NCBI GenBank assembly: GCA_903908265.1
Contig: CAIVRI010000085.1
Span: forward strand, 1 to 51,799
Direction of reading: 5' to 3'
Origin: an uncultured Pseudomonadota bacterium
GTDB lineage: Bacteria; Pseudomonadota; Gammaproteobacteria; Steroidobacterales; Steroidobacteraceae
DNA: 51,799 bases
The stretch's first letter is position 1. Each line of letters begins with the position of its first letter. The notes under the pieces are model-generated. The model saw only the letters and a program-made list of their open reading frames with translations. It was not told the DNA's origin and did not search any database. Below are positions 46,412-51,799 of this stretch, one piece after another. The translations under genes were made by a program, and so were the position numbers.

Positions 46412-47874
46412 GTTCGTCATTGGCCGCGGAATCTGCGCAAAACGCAACCGCCCTGCTCATGGCGGGCCGGGCAGTGGATGCGCTGCAGTTGCTGGAACGC
46501 GTGCTTACGGACCAGCCTGACGACGCGGTCTTGCGCCGCCTCGCCGGGGAGGCGGCTTTACGGGCCGGACAGTTGCAGGTGGCCACGGCCCACCTCGAGG
46601 TGGCCGTCACCTTGGAGCCCGACCATGTCGATGGGGTGGTCAACCTCGCCGCCGGTTTGTTGGGTCTAGGCGCCGCTGCCCGGGTTGTGGCTTTACTGGA
46701 ACCGTGGGCTACCCGCCACCCGTCGCGTCCGCTATTGCTCAATCTCGGCAGGGCGCTGCAGGACCACCATCGTTTGGAGGCTGCCGAGGAGGTTGTGCGG
46801 CGGATCCTTGCGACCGATCCCACGGATGTGGAGGCCCTGAATAATTTGGGGACGATTCTGCGCGACGCGGGCCGCTGCGGTGAGGCCATTGCCTGTTTTG
46901 AGCGGGCACTCACGCTGGCGCCGCAACTGCAGGCCGCCCGGGACAATTTGGCGCACAGCTGGCTGGCGGAGGGGGACTTCCGCCGCGGCTTTGCCTATTT
47001 CGAAGGGCGGCGTTTTGTCGATGCGACGGGCCTATCCGCGCGGCTGGAGCGCTGGGATGGTCGTCCGCGGCCAGGGCTCACGCTACATGTTGTGGCGGAG
47101 CAAGGCTTCGGCGACATGCTGATGTTCTGCCGCTTTGGGGCGACGCTCGCTGAACGGGGGATTGATGCGATTCTGCATGTGCATTCCCGCTTGGTGCGAC
47201 TGCTCAAGCGCAGCGGTGGATTTCGGGAGGTGGTGGCGTATGGCCGCGCGCCGATCGGTGCCACAGCGCGATGGGTGCCGCTCATGAGCTTGCCGCATTT
47301 ACTCGATCTGACCTTGGCGACCCTGCCGCCTCTGGTGCCCTATCTGCAAGCGGACCGGCAGCGCGTCCATCGCTATGCGGGCTGGCTCGGGCCCAAGGTG
47401 GGGCTGCGGGTGGGCATCGCTTGGTCTGGTAATCCGCAGTCCGAGCAGGATGACCTTCGGGGGCGTTCCGTGCCGTTAACTGCCTTTGCGCCCTTACTCG
47501 ACGTCCCCGGGCTGCAACTGATCTCCCTACAGCGCCAGCATGGCCTAGAACAGGCGCGACACGTTGGTTTTGCCGCCCAGTTGCGCCACCCCGAGCCAGA
47601 ACTGGACGCCGGGCCCGATGGTTTTTTGGATACGGCGGCGCTGCTTGCCGCGCTCGACTTGGTCGTCACCTGTGACACCTCGATCGCCCACCTGGCTGGC
47701 GGTCTCGGTCGCCCCGTCTGGGTCGCCCTGCATCACACGCCTGACTGGCGTTGGCTCCGTAAACAGTCGGTTTCGCCGTGGTATCCCACCATGCGGCTGG
47801 TCCGCCAGACGGTGCCTGGCGATTGGTCTGGGGTCTTCGCCGCGATCGCCGGTCAGGTTGCCAACGCCGCTTAG
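46408..47874 (+). CDS. TPR protein with C-terminal GT9-like glycosyltransferase domain
   Basis: A 488-residue soluble protein. Residues 5 to about 190 are TPR repeats (ALNNLGTILRDAGRCGEAIA). The C-terminal half has GQF/GT9-like features: VAEQGFGDMLMFCRF, VGIAWSGNPQSEQDD, and VVTCDTSIAHLAGGLGRPVW, the last typical of ADP-heptose/LPS-heptosyltransferase-like domains attached to TPRs. It probably transfers a sugar to a protein or envelope glycan. It overlaps the rsmG stop by 4 bp and precedes parA by 63 bp, interrupting the usual rsmG-parA junction. It is the third TPR glycosyltransferase in the window. Confidence 0.85.
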   Translation: MSSSLAAESAQNATALLMAGRAVDALQLLERVLTDQPDDAVLRRLAGEAALRAGQLQVATAHLEVAVTLEPDHVDGVVNLAAGLLGLGAAARVVALLEPWATRHPSRPLLLNLGRALQDHHRLEAAEEVVRRILATDPTDVEALNNLGTILRDAGRCGEAIACFERALTLAPQLQAARDNLAHSWLAEGDFRRGFAYFEGRRFVDATGLSARLERWDGRPRPGLTLHVVAEQGFGDMLMFCRFGATLAERGIDAILHVHSRLVRLLKRSGGFREVVAYGRAPIGATARWVPLMSLPHLLDLTLATLPPLVPYLQADRQRVHRYAGWLGPKVGLRVGIAWSGNPQSEQDDLRGRSVPLTAFAPLLDVPGLQLISLQRQHGLEQARHVGFAAQLRHPEPELDAGPDGFLDTAALLAALDLVVTCDTSIAHLAGGLGRPVWVALHHTPDWRWLRKQSVSPWYPTMRLVRQTVPGDWSGVFAAIAGQVANAA

Positions 47875-47884
47875 AAGTGTCTGG

Positions 47885-47917
47885 GGGGCGACGTGGACGG
47901 GAATTCGCGGTCGCCCC
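47885..47917. repeat. Inverted repeat upstream of parA
   Basis: Perfect 8-bp stem GGGGCGAC / GTCGCCCC with a 17-nt loop, starting 10 bp after the TPR glycosyltransferase stop and ending 20 bp before the parA ATG. There is no T-run. It could be an mRNA hairpin or an operator for parA. Confidence 0.45.
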
Positions 47918-47937
47918 GGTGTTATTCTGGCTGACTT

Positions 47938-48756
47938 ATGAACCGCATCATCGCGATTGCAAACCAGAAAGGCGGGGTCGGCAAGACCACAACCGCTGTC
48001 AATCTTGCTGCCTCACTCGCGGCAACGAAGCGGCGCGTGTTGCTTGTGGATCTGGATCCACAGGGCAATGCCACCATGGGTTGCGGTATCGACAAGTCCA
48101 ACCTCGAGCGCTCAGTCACCGATGTATTGCTCGGCGACTGTACTGCGGCGGAGGCGGTGTTGCCGGCGCCGGCTGCCGGCTTCGACATCATCGCCGGCAA
48201 CCAAGACATTACGGTTGCCGAGGTGCGGCTGCTCAGTTTGCTTGCGGGCCGCGAATTAAAGCTAAAAATTGCGCTCGCAGCGCTCAAGCGTGAGCGTTAC
48301 GACGTGATTCTGATTGACTGTCCGCCGGCGCTGAACATGCTGACGGTCAATGCGCTGGTTGCCGCCGACTCGGTGCTGGTGCCGATGCAGTGCGAGTATT
48401 ACGCGTTGGAGGGTCTGTCGGCCCTGTTGAACACGATTGAGCAGGTGCGTGAGAGCGTCAACCCACAACTCGTGCTCGAGGGGATCCTGCGCACGATGCA
48501 CGACCCGCGCAATAATCTGGCCAACGAAGTCAGCGCGCAGCTGATCGAGCACTTTGGTGAAAAAGTATTCCGTACCATTATTCCGCGCAATGTCCGCCTT
48601 GCTGAAGCGCCGAGCTTTGGCCGTCCGGCGCTCTACCATGATAAGGATTCACGCGGCGCATTGGCTTACCTCGCACTGGCCGGTGAAATGATCCGCCGTG
48701 AGGAAGAGCTCGCGGGGGCCAGTGCCGTGTCTGAGCCGCAGGAGCAGAACCGATGA
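47938..48756 (+). CDS. parA: Chromosome partitioning ATPase ParA (Soj family)
   Basis: A 272-residue deviant Walker ATPase. Walker A is KGGVGKTT near residues 11-18, followed by LLVDLDPQGNATMGCGID and DVILIDCPPALNMLTVNAL (Walker B). The short N-terminus without an HTH identifies the chromosomal Soj type. It forms nucleoid-bound gradients that move ParB-parS complexes near the origin. parB overlaps by 4 bp (ATGA). Confidence 0.97.
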   Translation: MNRIIAIANQKGGVGKTTTAVNLAASLAATKRRVLLVDLDPQGNATMGCGIDKSNLERSVTDVLLGDCTAAEAVLPAPAAGFDIIAGNQDITVAEVRLLSLLAGRELKLKIALAALKRERYDVILIDCPPALNMLTVNALVAADSVLVPMQCEYYALEGLSALLNTIEQVRESVNPQLVLEGILRTMHDPRNNLANEVSAQLIEHFGEKVFRTIIPRNVRLAEAPSFGRPALYHDKDSRGALAYLALAGEMIRREEELAGASAVSEPQEQNR

Positions 48757-49658
48757 CGACCAAAAAGCCGGCTTTAGGGCGCGGTCTAGGCGCGCTACTC
48801 GGCGAGGCCACGGCACGTCAGGTGACGGCCAATGCCGCGGCAGTTGCCCAATCGAAACCCCCCGTCGATGAACTGGCGCGCATGCCGGTCGATTTGCTGC
48901 AGCGAGGCAAATACCAGCCCCGTAGCGATATCCGCGCGGATTCCCTGAATGACTTGGCGGATTCGATCAAAGCGCAGGGCATCGTCCAGCCGATTGTCGT
49001 ACGCCCCATCGGCACCCCTGCCCCAGGGGCATCCCAGCGCTACGAGATCATCGCCGGTGAACGCCGCTGGCGTGCCGCCCAGATGGCCGGTCTTGAGGCG
49101 GTGCCCGTCGTCATCCGCCACGTGCCCGATGAGGCCGCGGTGGCGATGGCCCTGATTGAGAATATTCAGCGCGAGAACCTGAATCCCTTAGAAGAAGCGC
49201 GCGCGCTCGAGCGCCTGGTCGGGGATTTCAAACTGACCCACCAGGAGGCCGCGGACGCGGTCGGACGGTCTCGTACGGCGGTGACTAACCTGTTGCGTCT
49301 GCTCGAGCTGACCGATGAGGTCAAAGCCTTGGTCGGCGATCGTAAGATCGAAATGGGCCATGCCCGCGCCTTGTTGGGCCTGACCAATCGCCGTCAACAG
49401 ATCGAAGTAGCGGCTTTGGTCGCTCAGCGCGACTTGTCTGTACGCGACACGGAAGCTCTCGTGCGACGCCTGCTCAAGCCGGCTTCTCCGGAGGCGCCGG
49501 TACCCGCGGATGCGGACGTGCGCCGTCTGGAAACCGAGTTGGGTGAGCGTTTGGGTACGAAAGTGACCTTCAAGCACGGCGCGGGTGGCAAAGGCCAAAT
49601 GGTGATCCAATATTCCAGTCTTGAGGCGCTGGACGGCATCTTGTCGCGCATTCACTAA
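48753..49658 (+). CDS. parB: Chromosome partitioning protein ParB
   Basis: A 301-residue parS-binding CTPase. Visible features are the N-terminal ParA-contact region (KKPALGRGLGALLG), the CTP motif GERRWRAAQMAGL, LIENIQRENLNPLEEARAL, an HTH (LTHQEAADAVGRSRTAVTNL) and a C-terminal dimerisation segment. No canonical parS (TGTTTCACGTGAAACA) was found in the window on visual reading. Confidence 0.97.
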   Translation: MTTKKPALGRGLGALLGEATARQVTANAAAVAQSKPPVDELARMPVDLLQRGKYQPRSDIRADSLNDLADSIKAQGIVQPIVVRPIGTPAPGASQRYEIIAGERRWRAAQMAGLEAVPVVIRHVPDEAAVAMALIENIQRENLNPLEEARALERLVGDFKLTHQEAADAVGRSRTAVTNLLRLLELTDEVKALVGDRKIEMGHARALLGLTNRRQQIEVAALVAQRDLSVRDTEALVRRLLKPASPEAPVPADADVRRLETELGERLGTKVTFKHGAGGKGQMVIQYSSLEALDGILSRIH

Positions 49659-49678
49659 CAAAACTGTGCAAGGGTTTC

Positions 49679-49707
49679 TTGAAGCGCTGCGAAAAGAAAC
49701 CTATAAT
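49679..49707 (+). promoter_or_regulatory. Sigma-70 type promoter of the atp operon
   Basis: TTGAAG (49679-49684), 17-bp spacer, perfect TATAAT (49702-49707). It begins 21 bp after the parB stop and about 130 bp before atpI. It is the best promoter match seen in the window. Confidence 0.75.
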
Positions 49708-49758
49708 GCGCGCGCCTCGCAGCGCTAACGCTCGCGGGCCGCGCCAGAAACATCATGG

Positions 49759-49794
49759 CCACGCCGTAGGAACCCCTCCGGTCGTGGTTTTTTT
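49759..49794 (+). terminator. Hairpin with T-run in the atp leader (terminator or attenuator)
   Basis: CCACG-CCG / CGG-t-CGTGG (49759-49787, one bulge) followed by seven T residues (49788-49794). It lies downstream of the TTGAAG/TATAAT promoter and 40 bp before atpI, so it is within the atp leader rather than simply closing parB. It could end parB transcripts and also attenuate the atp operon. Confidence 0.65.
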
Positions 49795-49833
49795 GTGGGC
49801 TGAGCGGTCCTGGCGGCGTGCGTGAGGGAGTGT

Positions 49834-50241
49834 ATGAACAAGTCCGGACCGTACCTCATCAATGCAGTGACCGCCGAACGGCGGGCTGCCCTGAGAGTGG
49901 TTGCCCGTCAGGGACTTGTGGCACTGGCTGCGGCTGCGCTGCTGACCCCGATGGGTTGGCAGGTGGCCCGGTCGGCAATTCTGGGCGGCGCCATCGGTGT
50001 GGTGGCGACGTCGGTGTTTGCATGGGCTCTTTTCCGGAATCCGGAAGGGACAGCCCCGGCGCAAATTGCCAGAAGTTTCTATCTGGGCCAGGCTTTGAAG
50101 GCGGGGCTCACGATCGGTCTTCTGGCATGGGTTTTTCGGTCCCGCGTACCGGCCCCTTGGGCGGTGTTGGCGGGGTATTTGGCGACCTACGTTGCCTACT
50201 GGTTTGCGCCCACGGGTCCTGCGTCACGCTGGATTCGTTAA
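49834..50241 (+). CDS. atpI: ATP synthase protein I (AtpI)
   Basis: A 135-residue membrane protein with four predicted membrane segments (AALRVVARQGLVALAAAALL, AILGGAIGVVATSVFAWALF, AGLTIGLLAWVF, VLAGYLATYVAYWFAP). AtpI assists assembly of the c-ring. The ATG at 49834 is preferred because GAGG (49824-49827) is six bases upstream; an in-frame GTG at 49822 exists. It heads the F1Fo ATP synthase operon. Confidence 0.9.
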   Translation: MNKSGPYLINAVTAERRAALRVVARQGLVALAAAALLTPMGWQVARSAILGGAIGVVATSVFAWALFRNPEGTAPAQIARSFYLGQALKAGLTIGLLAWVFRSRVPAPWAVLAGYLATYVAYWFAPTGPASRWIR

Positions 50242-50257
50242 GGGATGAGCGGCTTAG

Positions 50258-51484
<1,227 letters not shown>

Positions 51485-51524
51485 TCGACCCCTCCCGGGC
51501 ACACCTCGGAACGCGAGAACCGCT

Positions 51525-51799
51525 ATGCAGATCAATGCGACGCTGATCGGACAGGCCCTAGCCTTCCTGATTCTGATCGCCTTCACCTGGAAGTTCGTTT
51601 GGCCGCCGCTATTGGGCGCCATCGAGGCTCGTCAGAAGAAGATCGCCGACGGTCTCGCGGCCGCCGACCGCGGCCAGCAGGACCTCGACAACGCCAAGAG
51701 TGAGGCGTTGGCGATCGTTCGCGAGGCGCACGGTAAGGCCACCCAGATCGTCGACCAGGCTGCACGCCGGGCCGGTGAAATGGTGGATGATGCGCGTGG
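51525..51799 (+). CDS. atpF: F0F1 ATP synthase subunit b (5' part; cut by window edge)
   Basis: The first 91 codons are visible: [20 protein letters not shown] with one membrane helix, then [20 protein letters not shown] and the start of the long dimeric helix. This is the peripheral stalk subunit b; the rest of the operon continues beyond the window. Confidence 0.95.
   Translation, partial: MQINATLIGQALAFLILIAFTWKFVWPPLLGAIEARQKKIADGLAAADRGQQDLDNAKSEALAIVREAHGKATQIVDQAARRAGEMVDDAR

Noticed and set aside
48753-49658. parS site near parAB
   Set aside because: No TGTTTCACGTGAAACA or close variant was recognised in the window by eye; a motif search would be needed to exclude degenerate sites.

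Overview
The window is a GC-rich piece of a bacterial chromosome that starts inside dnaA and ends inside atpF. The conserved backbone (dnaA / rpmH-rnpA-yidD-yidC-mnmE ... mnmG ... rsmG ... parA-parB / atpI-atpB-atpE-atpF) is the origin-proximal cluster typical of Gammaproteobacteria. Diheme cytochrome c, GspC-like, TpsA/TpsB and Porin_5-like proteins fit a Gram-negative envelope. I cannot name the genus; no rRNA or tRNA gene was seen.

Layout: 1-5393 holds dnaA (minus) and the divergent rpmH-to-mnmE run. About 33 kb of accessory genes then separates mnmE from mnmG. First (5715-10966) comes a secretion-flavoured group: a secreted fasciclin-domain protein, a translationally coupled minus-strand pair of GspC-like protein and TPR/GT41 glycosyltransferase, and a secreted PstS-like binding protein. 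Next (11223-32053) is the centrepiece, two convergent operons. The plus operon encodes a TpsB pore, a 3,509-residue TpsA haemagglutinin-like exoprotein, an ExbB fused to DUF2341 and LamG-like periplasmic domains, ExbD and a TonB/TolA-like protein. The minus operon encodes a Porin_5-type porin, a periplasmic coiled-coil protein, a SurA-like/DsbA-like fusion and an 808-residue TPR/GT41 glycosyltransferase. Their last genes share overlapping stop codons. A S9 peptidase, a frameshifted APC permease, arsC, an HPP membrane protein and a pirin follow.

38426-41736 is mnmG (apparently lacking about 50 internal residues) overlapped by a peptide-binding lipoprotein gene. Then come an exported MetX-like alpha/beta hydrolase, a graveyard of a transposase and a DUF433/DUF5615 toxin-antitoxin module, a c4-type cytochrome and a metallo-beta-lactamase fold protein. 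rsmG, a third TPR glycosyltransferase (GT9-like) inserted in the operon, parA, parB and the start of the ATP synthase operon complete the window.

Working hypothesis (inference): the 11-32 kb block is one surface-adhesin system. TpsB/TpsA would be the secretion pair, the GT41 enzyme would glycosylate the adhesin in the cytoplasm (as HMW1C does for HMW1), the SurA/DsbA fusion would chaperone it and oxidise its cysteine pairs, including a C-terminal C-x6-C resembling the HMW1 anchoring loop, and the ExbB-ExbD-TonB module would supply proton-motive force to an outer-membrane step. No TonB-dependent receptor is present, so the target of that energy is the main open question.
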